64,000 nt of DNA from contig NZ_CP021425.1 of NCBI RefSeq assembly GCF_002162375.1, positions 3,418,766-3,482,765 of the forward strand. The letters are read 5' to 3'. The stretch's first letter is position 1; every line of letters starts with the position of its first letter. Source of the stretch: Oleiphilus messinensis (GTDB lineage Bacteria > Pseudomonadota > Gammaproteobacteria > Pseudomonadales > Oleiphilaceae). Below the pieces are notes generated by a model, which made no database searches, was not told the DNA's origin, and saw only the letters and a program-made list of their open reading frames with translations. Both the position numbers and the translations under genes were made by a program. Positions 8,302 to 18,056 of the stretch are shown here, one piece after another.

Positions 8302-8335
8302 ACTTGTTCCAAGTAACGACTCGTTCCAAGTAACA
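8302..8335. repeat. 17-bp tandem duplication upstream of gloB
   Basis: Two adjacent 17-bp units (8302-8318 and 8319-8335) share GTTCCAAGTAAC. They lie about 65 bp before the gloB start in the divergent promoter region, and could serve as paired binding sites or be a replication-slippage product. Confidence 0.6.
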
Positions 8336-8398
8336 ATTGAATATACGTTGGCTATACCGATGCACACATGGCACCTTCTGCAGACCTGAATAACTCCT

Positions 8399-9175
8399 AT
8401 GATCAAAATTACACCAATTCCAGCTTTTAACGACAATTATATTTGGGCACTGATTGATCAAGAGAATGGCGCCATGGCCGTGGTTGACCCGGGTGATGCA
8501 AAGCCCGTTCTAGCATTTGCAAAAAACAACAAACTGACGCTCACCACAATCCTGCTCACCCATCACCATTTTGATCATGTCGGTGGCGTCAAGCAATTGG
8601 TCGCTGAATTCAACTGCCCTGTATATGCCGGCCATCAATCAAAATATCAGCCAATTGATCATGCACTGCACGAAAACGACAGTTTCACGTTGTTTGGACT
8701 GGAGTTCAATGTGATCGAGGTGCCAGGCCATACCCTTGATCATATTGCGTATTTCAGCGACAGCCTGGATTATCCCGTATTGTTTTGCGGTGATACGCTC
8801 TTTTCCGCTGGATGCGGTCGACTTTTCGAAGGGTCACCGGAAACCATGTTTCAGTCTCTGGCAAAGTTGAAGGCGCTCCCTGAAGAGACTGCCATTTACT
8901 GTACCCACGAATACACCCTCGCGAACCTGGATTTCGCTAAAACGGTGGCTCCGGAAAATACTGCGCTAAAACAGTATATTGAGCGCTGTGAACACCAGCG
9001 CCAAAACGACATGCCAACATTACCTTCATCAATAAAAACCGAACTGGCCATCAACCCGTTCCTGCGAACATCCGACCCGGAAGTCGCCGCTGCTGCAGCA
9101 ACACAAGTGGCCCATCCCCTCGCATCTGATGTGGACGTATTCACTGCAATAAGAAGCTGGAAGGACCGGTTCTGA
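8399..9175 (+). CDS. gloB: Hydroxyacylglutathione hydrolase (glyoxalase II)
   Basis: 258 residues, the usual length. This metallo-beta-lactamase-fold enzyme hydrolyses S-lactoylglutathione to D-lactate and glutathione, the second step of methylglyoxal detoxification in the cytoplasm. The metal-binding motif is LTHHHFDH with H55, H57, D59 and H60; later ligands lie in VPGHTLDH, FCGDTLF and YCTHEYT. The C-terminal substrate-binding domain is present, ending in RSWKDRF. It is followed 103 bp later by mltD on the same strand. Confidence 0.95.
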   Translation: MIKITPIPAFNDNYIWALIDQENGAMAVVDPGDAKPVLAFAKNNKLTLTTILLTHHHFDHVGGVKQLVAEFNCPVYAGHQSKYQPIDHALHENDSFTLFGLEFNVIEVPGHTLDHIAYFSDSLDYPVLFCGDTLFSAGCGRLFEGSPETMFQSLAKLKALPEETAIYCTHEYTLANLDFAKTVAPENTALKQYIERCEHQRQNDMPTLPSSIKTELAINPFLRTSDPEVAAAAATQVAHPLASDVDVFTAIRSWKDRF

Positions 9176-9278
9176 GTGCTTTGAATCATGCTTATCCACT
9201 GAAAGTGTTTCAATTTCCTGAATTCGTAATTCTGCACTATTTCAGAATGCAATAAACCACATAAAAAAAGACTCATTT

Positions 9279-11084
9279 ATGCTCAAATTTGCTTCGTTCA
9301 ACCGAGTAACCCGATTCAATCGAGTTAACCCCCTATTCCCGCTGATTCTGCTCATTTTTTCTTTAACGGGGTGCAGCACACTTTCCAACCTGGAAATCCC
9401 TTATATTTCGGAAAATACCGCTGAGCACGACAGTGCGCTTCAAACCGAAGACCTGAGCGATCAAATTGAGACCATCAATAAAGGCGACGAAAACAACTCG
9501 GACAGCAGTATTGATGGCGAGTCATTCGTACCGGCGAACAGCCAGGAGTTAGCCGAGCTGGAAAAAGAAGCCGAACAACCCGTTGAAAACAGCCTGCCGG
9601 GAACGGGTGATTCAGACGAGACCGCAGTCACGTCTGAACTTGAACCGAAACACGATACCATTTGGCCCCGGGTACGGAATGGTTTTGCGCTGGATTTAGC
9701 TCTGGACAACCGTCGAATTGATGTGCAATTACATTGGTATGCCAAAAATCAAAAATACCTGGATCGCTTATTCGTTCGGGCTAAACCTTACCTGCATTAC
9801 ATCGTTGCAGAAGTCGAAGCCCGCGGTATGCCGCTTGAATTAACCTTGCTACCGGTTGTAGAAAGTGCATTCGATCCCTTTGCCTACTCCCACGGCAGAG
9901 CATCCGGAATCTGGCAATTTATCCCCGGCACCGCCAAGCGCTTTGGACTGCAGCAGAACTGGTGGTATGACGGACGCAGAGATGTGATTGCATCAACCAG
10001 GGCTGCACTGGATTATCTTCAATATCTGCACCGCTTCTTTGATGGTGACTGGCTGCATGCCTTAGCCGCCTACAACTCGGGTGAAGGCACCGTACAACGG
10101 GCAATCCGCTACAATCGCAAGAAAAACAAGCCAACCGATTTCTGGAATTTAAGGCTCCCCCGCGAAACCCGCGCCTATGTACCCAAATTACTGGCTATTG
10201 CCAAACTGGTTAATGAGCCTGCTAAATACAACGTGACCTTACTGGGCATTCCAAACGAAGATCAGATCAAAATTGTTGATATTGATGCGCAAATCGACCT
10301 TGCTCAGGCCGCGAAACTTGCCGGAATCAATGTAAAAGAACTGTACCTGCTCAACCCCGGTTTCAATCGCTGGGCCTCCCCCCCGGATGGTCCCCATGCA
10401 CTGGTTATCCCCATTGAAAAAGCAGAAAGCTTCAAGCAGGCATTTGCTGAACTCCCCAAAGAAGATCGTGTCCGTTGGGAGCGCTACCAGATTCAAAATG
10501 GTGACTCACTGATTAAAATCGCCAAGAAGTTTAATACTACCGTGGATGCAATACGTCAGATCAATAACATTCGTGGCAATCTGATTCGTGCGGGTAAACC
10601 GTTGCTGATTCCGGTCGCGGCGCGGGGAGAAGATTATTACGCGTATAGCGCACCCGAGCGTTTACAGGCACACCTTGCGAAAGCTTCGGCCAATACACGC
10701 CTGAACAAGATTAAACATAAGATTAAACGAGGTGACACGCTGTGGGATTTATCACGCCAGTACAAGGTCAGTGTCAAACAGCTGGCTAAATGGAATGCCA
10801 TGTCTCCAAGAGACCCATTGAAGCCAGGCAGAACCCTGACGATCTGGTCTAAACCCAACAAAAAGATTACGCTGGCAGCCAACAGCTCCAGTGCGTCCAG
10901 CCCTGCACTGCAAAAGAAAAAACTCAACTACAAGGTACGAAGCGGTGATTCACTTTACCTGATCGCCAACCGCTTTCGCGTGAGTATCGATGACATCGTG
11001 TCCTGGAATAAACTGAATCCGAAACGTTACCTTCAACCCGGCCAAAAACTGACGCTGTTCGTGAATATCGCCTCGGTTGATTAA
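9279..11084 (+). CDS. mltD: Membrane-bound lytic murein transglycosylase D
   Basis: 601 residues. It cuts glycan strands of peptidoglycan, forming 1,6-anhydro ends. A lipoprotein signal ends at LTGC (C32), then an acidic linker to about residue 125 precedes the SLT domain with catalytic E195 (VVESAFDPFAYS, SGIWQFIPGTAKRFG, AYNSGEGTV). Three LysM repeats near residues 396-440, 475-520 and 548-595 bind peptidoglycan. The N-terminus carries an in-frame 18-bp duplication (9297-9332) giving FNRVTRFNRVNP, which lengthens the signal peptide. The gene lies next to gloB, as in Pseudomonas. Confidence 0.93.
   Translation: MLKFASFNRVTRFNRVNPLFPLILLIFSLTGCSTLSNLEIPYISENTAEHDSALQTEDLSDQIETINKGDENNSDSSIDGESFVPANSQELAELEKEAEQPVENSLPGTGDSDETAVTSELEPKHDTIWPRVRNGFALDLALDNRRIDVQLHWYAKNQKYLDRLFVRAKPYLHYIVAEVEARGMPLELTLLPVVESAFDPFAYSHGRASGIWQFIPGTAKRFGLQQNWWYDGRRDVIASTRAALDYLQYLHRFFDGDWLHALAAYNSGEGTVQRAIRYNRKKNKPTDFWNLRLPRETRAYVPKLLAIAKLVNEPAKYNVTLLGIPNEDQIKIVDIDAQIDLAQAAKLAGINVKELYLLNPGFNRWASPPDGPHALVIPIEKAESFKQAFAELPKEDRVRWERYQIQNGDSLIKIAKKFNTTVDAIRQINNIRGNLIRAGKPLLIPVAARGEDYYAYSAPERLQAHLAKASANTRLNKIKHKIKRGDTLWDLSRQYKVSVKQLAKWNAMSPRDPLKPGRTLTIWSKPNKKITLAANSSSASSPALQKKKLNYKVRSGDSLYLIANRFRVSIDDIVSWNKLNPKRYLQPGQKLTLFVNIASVD
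9297..9332. repeat. 18-bp in-frame tandem duplication in the mltD signal peptide region
   Basis: Units 9297-9314 and 9315-9332 encode FNRVTR and FNRVNP. They differ at only a few bases, so the duplication is fairly recent. Confidence 0.75.
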
Positions 11085-11121
11085 GCACTACCGATACAAG
11101 CGCAAGTCGATGTGGGTACCG

Positions 11122-12567
11122 TCAGCGTTTTGGCCGCGTAGCTAAAACCGCGAGACTGACATTGGCTTGCTGGGCAAAATGTTTAAAACCACTGACATAT
11201 TTATCATCGAGTGAGCGGTGACTCACGCCCAAGTCGGCATAAATAATTCCGATATGTTTTTCCGCGACGGCAAGCGGCGCGATCAAAAATTCATTCACGC
11301 CGGTGATCGCTTTAATTTCGGCCGGTGGTGTGAGTTTGCCTGAGCCGCCGAATACTGACTTTAAAGCAGTGGCTTCACGAAATACCTGATAAAAATAGCT
11401 ACCTTCCCGTTTCTCAAATCTGAATCGAAAGCGGCTACGCCAATCTTCGGTATTTTTACCCAATGCGTATTTGGTCTGCAGGAATTCACGATTCTTATCA
11501 AATATGGCTAAAACAACCCGCTCGAGGCCGACACCGCGATTCAATCCTTCCAGAATCGTCTGGAATATCGCGTTCATGTCCCCACCCTCCATAATCATGG
11601 AGGTTAGGTCTTGCATGATTTTGAGTTGTAGATCCTGATTCGGGTTCAACAGATTTGATTCGTCGAAAAGATCATCCAGTGACACACCATTCTTGTCTTT
11701 ACTCGACGGTATCTGGCGAATAAGCTCTTTGTTACCATAGCGAGCGGCAACCTCTGCAGCCTCGTTCGCGCTGTCCATGACCTGCTTGTGTAATTCTTTG
11801 ATTGAAAGACCGGTAAATTTGGTTAGATCCTTCAGCAGTTCTCTGAACTCCGGGGAATTCCAGCCTTTCTTGGCGGCGTAGCTTATCCGTTCCCCTAAAA
11901 TTACTGCCTGGGCCTGCTCTGAAGGCTTACTTGAAGGTTTCAACGACTCAATCAACAAGCCCCCAAGTTTCCAACGCTGGGCCAATCCCAGTCCCAGCCG
12001 CGTGAAGCCAACACCCAGGTGTTTTTCCGCCAACAGCTCTTTATCCGCCCGGGAGGTGAGTAAATTGACATTTTCCTCATATTCTCGGGCGGTTGATTCA
12101 TCAGTTGTTAACACCAGTGTTTCTGCAAGATTGAATAGCATTGAGGTCACAAAGACTTCTTCCTTGCGACTGGAATTCAGTTTTTGACACAGGTTTCTGG
12201 CTTGAATCGCGCCATGCAGACTGCTCGCGATAACTTGAACCAATTGGCTGGAAGGTTTTTCTTGCAGCAAGGTTTCCAGCACTTTAATGGAAACGCAGAT
12301 TGACTTGATCGTATTAAAGCCAATGTGAAATATGGCACGGCTGACGGTTGTGATTGCAGTATTACTCGGATTAAAGTGCACACTGTTGGCGACTCTGATC
12401 ACTTGGGTTGTCAGTGATGAGTCTTTGAGTATGACCTCGGCAAGCTGGTTCGCGGAACTTTCGTCTGACGCGGTCAACTCATTCAGCTTTTGAATAATCC
12501 CTGTAAGACCCACACCTTCTGTGTTTTCCAAACGCTCCAGCCATTTTTCTACACCCCTTGTTTCCAC
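11122..12567 (-). CDS. HDOD-domain signalling protein with C-terminal GAF-like domain
   Basis: 481 residues, soluble. Residues about 15-215 form an HDOD domain (LAEVILKDSSLTTQVIRVAN, then AIFHIGFNTIKSICVS), a non-catalytic relative of HD hydrolases used in bacterial signalling. Residues about 320-475 resemble a GAF sensor domain (TILEGLNRGVGLERVVLAIFD, then IAPLAVAEKHIGIIYADLG). The combination is common in gammaproteobacteria, where such proteins act in motility, biofilm or stress regulation, but the signal is unknown. It converges on mltD with a 37-bp gap. The start at 12567 is plausible but lacks a strong ribosome binding site. Confidence 0.8.
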   Translation of the reverse strand: METRGVEKWLERLENTEGVGLTGIIQKLNELTASDESSANQLAEVILKDSSLTTQVIRVANSVHFNPSNTAITTVSRAIFHIGFNTIKSICVSIKVLETLLQEKPSSQLVQVIASSLHGAIQARNLCQKLNSSRKEEVFVTSMLFNLAETLVLTTDESTAREYEENVNLLTSRADKELLAEKHLGVGFTRLGLGLAQRWKLGGLLIESLKPSSKPSEQAQAVILGERISYAAKKGWNSPEFRELLKDLTKFTGLSIKELHKQVMDSANEAAEVAARYGNKELIRQIPSSKDKNGVSLDDLFDESNLLNPNQDLQLKIMQDLTSMIMEGGDMNAIFQTILEGLNRGVGLERVVLAIFDKNREFLQTKYALGKNTEDWRSRFRFRFEKREGSYFYQVFREATALKSVFGGSGKLTPPAEIKAITGVNEFLIAPLAVAEKHIGIIYADLGVSHRSLDDKYVSGFKHFAQQANVSLAVLATRPKR

Positions 12568-12826
12568 TCCAGATTTACCTTACCCTCGGGATTATTACTC
12601 TATTTTCGAAAAATAGCTTAAGATTAAATGGCTTGTTCCTTTAATTTTAGAAACAGTTTGTATTCTAACAAGGTCAATTATTGCTAATCTTGTGCTTTAT
12701 TTTGATCCAAAGCGAAACCAGGCTTGTTTCAGCTTCCGGCTCGGGAGCAAAACCGTTCGTCACAAACCTGGCGTTAAAGCCAAGAAACGCTGACTTCAAA
12801 TCATTGCGAGATTCAACCCAATCCAC

Positions 12827-14785
12827 ATGATATCGATAGAACCATCACCACACCAAGTAATGCAAACGCCCCGCTTTTTGACTGTCATCGAACCGTTATT
12901 TCATCTCGCCCGAACACTTACTTTCTGCCTGGGACTGCTCTGCCCGCTCGTGGCGTCAGCTGTATCCCCCTCAATCGACTCTCCGCCAATATCTGTCGAG
13001 CAGTCCGGTTTGACAACGTCCCATGGTTTTGCACTTTATGGTGAGTTGAAGTATCCACCTGACTTCAAGCACTTTGACTACACCAATCCCAATGCTCCCA
13101 AAGGGGGTGAAATTACACTCATGGGTTTTGGCACATTTGATACGTTAAATCCCTATACACTCAAGGGCATCAGTCCCTGGGGTAGTCCGGGCTTTTTCAT
13201 GTACGGCATTGGTGAACTGAACGAAAGCCTGCTTGCGGGCAGTAGCGCTTACCTCAAATCAGGGGATGAACCGTTCTCAGCTTATGGATTGATTGCCAAA
13301 CACCTCACCTATCCAGCGGACTTTTCCTGGGTTGAGTTCGAACTTAACTCGAAAGCACAGTTTCACGATGGTCACCCCATTGATGCGGATGATGTTATTT
13401 ATTCCTATCATATTCTGATCTCGGAGGGGCATCCGATATATCGACAATCACTTGAAGACATCGCGGATGTTCAGAAGGTCAACTCACAACGGGTGCGCTT
13501 CAATTTTAAAGCCCGGAATAAACCTTCAGCAATCTTGCGCGCCGGTGAAATGCCAATCCTGCCCGAACACTTTTGGTCCGGTCGCGAGTTTAAAGATTCG
13601 CTGACAACCCCACCCTTGCTCAGTGGTCCTTACCGGATATCAGAAGCAAAACTGGGCAACCGGGTCACCTTTCAGCGGGTCCCCAATCATTGGGGGAAAG
13701 ACCACCCGGTCTACAAAGGGCGATTTAACTTTGATACGGTACATTTTGATTTTTACCGTGATCAAACCATTGCCTTCGAAGCATTCAAATCAGATGAATT
13801 TGACGTTTTCTATGATTACACCGCAAAAAACTGGGCAACCGCTTATACCTTTCCAGCGCTGAAACAGGGTAAAGTCGTAAAAGCCGAAATTCCTCACGAC
13901 ATTCCATCACCCACTCAAGCGATTGTATTCAACACCCGCCGGGCCCCATTCGATGATATTCGCGTCCGTGAAGCCTTTTCGCTGATGTTTGACTTTGAAT
14001 GGACCAATACAAACCTGTTTCATGATGCTTATCGGAGAACGCGCTCCTTCTATCCCAACTCGCCATTTAGCGCAAACAAAGTGATCAGCCCGAAGGTAAA
14101 AGCACTCCTGATCTCGCTGGGTCTGGACGAGCAATCCCCCATACTGAATCAACCATTACACCATCATGAAACCAACGGTAATGGCAATATACGCCCGCAA
14201 CAGCGACAAGCCCTCGCTTTACTGAAAGATGCCGGCTGGACCTTCTTGGACGGCAAATTATTAAATGCCGAAATGCAACCTCTCAGCTTTGAGCTACTGA
14301 TACGACAAAAGGGCTTGGAACGGGTAATGCTACCTTATCTCAAAAACCTTGAACGCCTTGGCATTGAAGGGAGTTTGAGACTGGTTGATTCCTCCCAGTA
14401 CAAAGTACGCCTGGACCAATTCGACTTTGATCTTACTACACACATCTGGTCGCAGAGTCCAGCGCCGGGTCATGAGCAGAAAAATTACTTTCATTCGACG
14501 TTGAAAAGTGTTCAGGGTAGCCAGAATTACGCCGGTATCGCGAACCCGATAATTGACCGATTAACCGAGCGTATCACCCAAGTGAAAGATTATGATGAAC
14601 TCATTGTCACGATGAAAGCGCTGGACCGGATGTTACTATCGGAACACTACGTCATCCCGAACTGGCATATCGATTACCACCGGGTTGCCTACTGGAATAA
14701 GTTTGGCTTACCGCAACAACAGGCTGAATTTGTCCTCGGCTTCGAAAATTGGTGGTATCGGAGCCCAATTGATGACCACAAATAA
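12827..14785 (+). CDS. yejA: Peptide ABC importer, periplasmic binding protein (first copy)
   Basis: 652 residues. An export signal (ARTLTFCLGLLCPLVASA) is followed by a family 5 solute-binding protein: HGFALYGELKYPPDFKHFDY, NPNAPKGGEI, and the C-terminal NYAGIANPIIDRL and HYVIPNWHIDYH typical of YejA-like proteins. These bind peptides (microcin C and peptidoglycan peptides in E. coli) and deliver them to YejBEF. It precedes a second homologue and the permease and ATPase genes on the same strand. The N-terminus is uncertain: ATG 12860 would place the signal peptide nearer the start. Confidence 0.9.
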   Translation: MISIEPSPHQVMQTPRFLTVIEPLFHLARTLTFCLGLLCPLVASAVSPSIDSPPISVEQSGLTTSHGFALYGELKYPPDFKHFDYTNPNAPKGGEITLMGFGTFDTLNPYTLKGISPWGSPGFFMYGIGELNESLLAGSSAYLKSGDEPFSAYGLIAKHLTYPADFSWVEFELNSKAQFHDGHPIDADDVIYSYHILISEGHPIYRQSLEDIADVQKVNSQRVRFNFKARNKPSAILRAGEMPILPEHFWSGREFKDSLTTPPLLSGPYRISEAKLGNRVTFQRVPNHWGKDHPVYKGRFNFDTVHFDFYRDQTIAFEAFKSDEFDVFYDYTAKNWATAYTFPALKQGKVVKAEIPHDIPSPTQAIVFNTRRAPFDDIRVREAFSLMFDFEWTNTNLFHDAYRRTRSFYPNSPFSANKVISPKVKALLISLGLDEQSPILNQPLHHHETNGNGNIRPQQRQALALLKDAGWTFLDGKLLNAEMQPLSFELLIRQKGLERVMLPYLKNLERLGIEGSLRLVDSSQYKVRLDQFDFDLTTHIWSQSPAPGHEQKNYFHSTLKSVQGSQNYAGIANPIIDRLTERITQVKDYDELIVTMKALDRMLLSEHYVIPNWHIDYHRVAYWNKFGLPQQQAEFVLGFENWWYRSPIDDHK

Positions 14786-14907
14786 ATGCAGTTTCCCGCC
14801 AGAAACTTTCCCGGGCCTCCAAGTTCCGGTAAAGTAGGCTGCGCACCGTTGATCGAAACCCTGATCGCGCGCGTTATCGTATTACGAATTTATCAAATTA
14901 AATAATA

Positions 14908-16869
14908 ATGAGAAGTGAATTTCCCAGTATGAATCTATCGATCAGTATGAAGGTATCGAACAAGCGCTCCCGGCGATTTTACCCACATCAGTCCGAAGCT
15001 CATCCACTTCACTGTAAAGATCAGCCAAATAAACCGAAAACTTCACCGCTATCGATAACCGTTCTGTCTTTTTTGTCCTCAATTATTTTTTCCCTGTCTC
15101 TTCAATCCGTCGTTGTAGCTGAAGAAGTTGCTGCGAAAGAAGTTGCTGCGGTACACGGCCTTGCCATGCATGGCACGCCAAAATACGGCGCGGACTTCAC
15201 CCATTTTGAGTTCGTAAACCCCAATGCTCCGAAAGGTGGAACGCTGACACGGGAAACCATTGGCGACAATTTTGATACTTTCAATCCGTTCCTGGTCAAA
15301 GGCGTTCCTGCGGCAGGTGTAGGTCTGATGTTTGACACCCTCACGAAACACAGCGGTGACGAAGCCTTTACCGAATACGGTTTGATCGCGGAAAAAATTC
15401 AAATGCCAGAAGATCGCTCCTGGGTTATTTTCCACATTAACCCGAAAGCAAAATTCAGTGACGGTCAGCCTATCACCGCGGAGGATGTTAAATTTACCTT
15501 CGAAATGTTGACTACCAGCGACAAAGTACAACCCTTTTACAAGACATACTATGGCGACGTCACGGAAGTACAGATTCTGGATCCACTGCGCATTAAATTT
15601 CAGTTCAAAAACGACCAAAATAAAGAATTACCCCTGATACTCGGCCAACTTAATATCCTGCCCAAACATTTCTGGGCGACTCGAAATTTCGAGAAAGCAG
15701 ATTTAACTGTCCCTGTCGGCAGTGGCCCTTACCTGCTCGAATCTTACGAAGCAGGCCGACGTGTTGTCTGGAAACGCAACCCTGATTACTGGGCAAAAAA
15801 TCTTCCGGTAAACAAAGGTTTCTACAACTTCGACGAGATTATCTACGAATACTACAAGGATCGAACCGTTGCGCTGGAGGCCTTCAAGGCCGGCGAATTT
15901 GATTTTACCGTTGAAAACACCGCTCGAAACTGGGCAAATGCCTATGTTGGCCCAAAATTCGACAGCGGTGAGCTGGTGAAAGAAGAAATTCACCACAAAC
16001 GACCCGCCGGAATGCAGGCCTTTGTCTTTAATACGCGCCGGACGAAATTCGACAATCCTCAAGTGCGCCGGGCTCTTGCCTATGCTTTCGATTTTGAGTG
16101 GACCAATCAAAACCTGTTTTACAGTCAGTACAAACGAACCAACAGCTATTTCGAAAATTCGGAGTTGGCTTCCAGGGGATTGCCCAGTGCGGCCGAACTG
16201 GAAATACTGCAGCCCTATAAATCACAATTGCCTGAAGAAGTGTTTACAAAGGCCTACCAGGCGCCCACCACAGCAGCGCCATCCAATCTGAGAAAGAACC
16301 TGCGGGAAGGGTTAAAAATATTAAAAGCGGCAGGCTGGAACATCGTGAACGGTACACTGGTCAACGGTAAAACCGGCCAGCCCCTCAAGTTTGAGATCAT
16401 GCTGTATTCCAAAGATTTTGAGCGAATCGTTCAGCCGTTCATTCAAAACTTGAAAAAAATGGGGGTTCAGGCTTCCATTCGTCTTGTCGATACCACGCAA
16501 TATATCAATCGTATTCGCGAATTTGATTTCGACATGCTGGTTTACACCATTCCGCAATCCAACTCACCAGGAAACGAACAACGGGACTTCTGGTACTCTG
16601 GCAATGCTGACGTACAAGGCAGCCGGAATATTCCCGGTGTCAAAGACCCGGTTGTAGACGCCCTGATTGAAAAAGTTATCAGTGCCACAGACCGGGAAGA
16701 CTTGATCGCACATACCCGCGCCCTGGATCGCGTGCTACTCTGGAATCACTATGTCATTCCCAACTGGCATAACCCGTCCGCACGTGTTGCCTACAAGGCA
16801 AACTTGATGCGTCCCGCTATTACACCCGATTCCGGCGCGGATTTAATGACCTGGTGGTTTAAACCTTAA
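14908..16869 (+). CDS. yejA: Peptide ABC importer, periplasmic binding protein (second copy)
   Basis: 653 residues, clearly homologous to the preceding protein along its length (HGLAMHGTPKYGADFTHFEF, NPNAPKGG, FVFNTRR, FDFEWTNQNLFY, HYVIPNWHNPS). The hydrophobic signal (ITVLSFLSSIIFSLS) starts only at about residue 50, so the true start may be the ATG at 14932 or 14947. Just after the signal, a 15-bp in-frame duplication (15121-15150) gives EEVAA KEVAA. Duplicate binding proteins feeding one transporter usually widen the substrate range. Same arrangement as Pseudomonas PA1810-PA1811. Confidence 0.9.
   Translation: MRSEFPSMNLSISMKVSNKRSRRFYPHQSEAHPLHCKDQPNKPKTSPLSITVLSFLSSIIFSLSLQSVVVAEEVAAKEVAAVHGLAMHGTPKYGADFTHFEFVNPNAPKGGTLTRETIGDNFDTFNPFLVKGVPAAGVGLMFDTLTKHSGDEAFTEYGLIAEKIQMPEDRSWVIFHINPKAKFSDGQPITAEDVKFTFEMLTTSDKVQPFYKTYYGDVTEVQILDPLRIKFQFKNDQNKELPLILGQLNILPKHFWATRNFEKADLTVPVGSGPYLLESYEAGRRVVWKRNPDYWAKNLPVNKGFYNFDEIIYEYYKDRTVALEAFKAGEFDFTVENTARNWANAYVGPKFDSGELVKEEIHHKRPAGMQAFVFNTRRTKFDNPQVRRALAYAFDFEWTNQNLFYSQYKRTNSYFENSELASRGLPSAAELEILQPYKSQLPEEVFTKAYQAPTTAAPSNLRKNLREGLKILKAAGWNIVNGTLVNGKTGQPLKFEIMLYSKDFERIVQPFIQNLKKMGVQASIRLVDTTQYINRIREFDFDMLVYTIPQSNSPGNEQRDFWYSGNADVQGSRNIPGVKDPVVDALIEKVISATDREDLIAHTRALDRVLLWNHYVIPNWHNPSARVAYKANLMRPAITPDSGADLMTWWFKP
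15121..15150. repeat. 15-bp in-frame tandem duplication after the yejA signal peptide
   Basis: Units 15121-15135 and 15136-15150 share GAAGTTGCTGCG and encode EEVAA and KEVAA at the start of the mature protein. Confidence 0.75.
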
Positions 16870-16898
16870 ACGTCGGTCTCACCGAGCAGAATTACCAA

Positions 16899-16958
16899 CG
16901 GAACTTTTAGCGGAACGCTTTGCGGAACTAATAGCGGAACTCTCACCGGAACTACGAA
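16899..16958. repeat. Five 12-bp tandem repeats between yejA and yejB
   Basis: CGGAAC recurs at 16899, 16911, 16923, 16935 and 16947, exactly every 12 bp, with the remaining bases of each unit more variable. It fills most of the 93-bp gap and ends 4 bp before the yejB start, so it forms the translation leader of yejB. Confidence 0.85.
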
Positions 16959-16962
16959 AAGA

Positions 16963-18054
16963 ATGTTTAATTACATTGCCCGTCGTTTATTACTCATTAT
17001 ACCGACGCTGTTCGGTATAATGCTGATCAATTTTATCATCGTCCAGGCCGCACCTGGCGGGCCTGTGGAAAAAACACTCGCCCAATTACAGGGGCTTGAC
17101 TCCGATCTGCAGAGCAGGATGGGTGGCTCGGCTGCGGAAGCCATGAACGCGACATCCAACAGCAGTGAATCAAGCTACCGTGGTGCCCAGGGCCTGGATC
17201 CCGAGCTCGTCAAACAAATCGAAAAACTATACGGCTTCGACAAACCTGCCCCGGAACGCTTCTGGGAAATGATATCCAACTATATGGTGTTTGACTTTGG
17301 AGACAGCTTCTTCCGTGACCAGTCGGTCGTCGACCTGGTCATCGAAAAATTACCCGTATCGATTTCACTTGGATTGTGGTCCACGCTGATTATCTATCTG
17401 ATCTCGATTCCTTTAGGTATTCGCAAAGCCGTCAAGGACGGTACACATTTTGATGTCTGGAGCAGCAGTGTCATCATTGTCGGCAATGCAATACCGGGTT
17501 TCCTGTTTGCCGTTCTGCTGATTGTTGTGTTCGCCGGGGGATCTTACCTGGACTGGTTCCCACTCCGGGGCCTCACCTCACCGGAATTTGATCAAATGTC
17601 CTGGCCGGAGAAAGCCATGGATTATGCCTGGCACATGGTGTTGCCCATCACCGCAAATGTAATCGGTGGCTTCGCGACGTTGACCATGCTCACCAAAAAC
17701 AGTTTTATGGATGAAATCAACAAGCAATATGTTGTCACTGCCAAAGCCAAAGGGCTGGAGCAGTCCAAAGTACTCTATGGCCATGTTTTCAGAAACGCCA
17801 TGCTGATTGTCATTGCTGGCATGCCCAGTGCGTTGATCACCCTGTTTTTCACCGGATCGCTCCTGATTGAAGTGATCTTTTCCCTGGATGGATTAGGATT
17901 GCTCGGCTTTGAAGCCGCCATCAACCGCGATTACCCGGTTATGTTCGGAACGCTGTATGTTTTCACGCTGCTCGGGTTGATCTTGAAACTGGTGAGCGAT
18001 ATTACCTATGTACTGGTCGATCCTCGAATCGATTTTGAGAGCCGGGAGGGTTAA
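16963..18054 (+). CDS. yejB: Peptide ABC transporter permease YejB
   Basis: 363 residues, an inner-membrane permease with about six helices. The N-terminus [18 protein letters not shown] is typical of the family. The cytoplasmic loop that couples to the ATPase is visible as [24 protein letters not shown]. The long periplasmic segment after helix 1 (residues 40-100) matches YejB-type rather than OppB-type permeases. It ends 2 bp before yejE. The five-copy 12-bp repeat lies directly upstream. Confidence 0.93.
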   Translation: MFNYIARRLLLIIPTLFGIMLINFIIVQAAPGGPVEKTLAQLQGLDSDLQSRMGGSAAEAMNATSNSSESSYRGAQGLDPELVKQIEKLYGFDKPAPERFWEMISNYMVFDFGDSFFRDQSVVDLVIEKLPVSISLGLWSTLIIYLISIPLGIRKAVKDGTHFDVWSSSVIIVGNAIPGFLFAVLLIVVFAGGSYLDWFPLRGLTSPEFDQMSWPEKAMDYAWHMVLPITANVIGGFATLTMLTKNSFMDEINKQYVVTAKAKGLEQSKVLYGHVFRNAMLIVIAGMPSALITLFFTGSLLIEVIFSLDGLGLLGFEAAINRDYPVMFGTLYVFTLLGLILKLVSDITYVLVDPRIDFESREG

Positions 18055-18056
18055 GA

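Noticed and set aside
8368-8384. Sigma-54 promoter before gloB (TGGCAC then TGCAG)
   Set aside because: The distance between GG and GC is two bases short of the required spacing, which sigma-54 does not tolerate.
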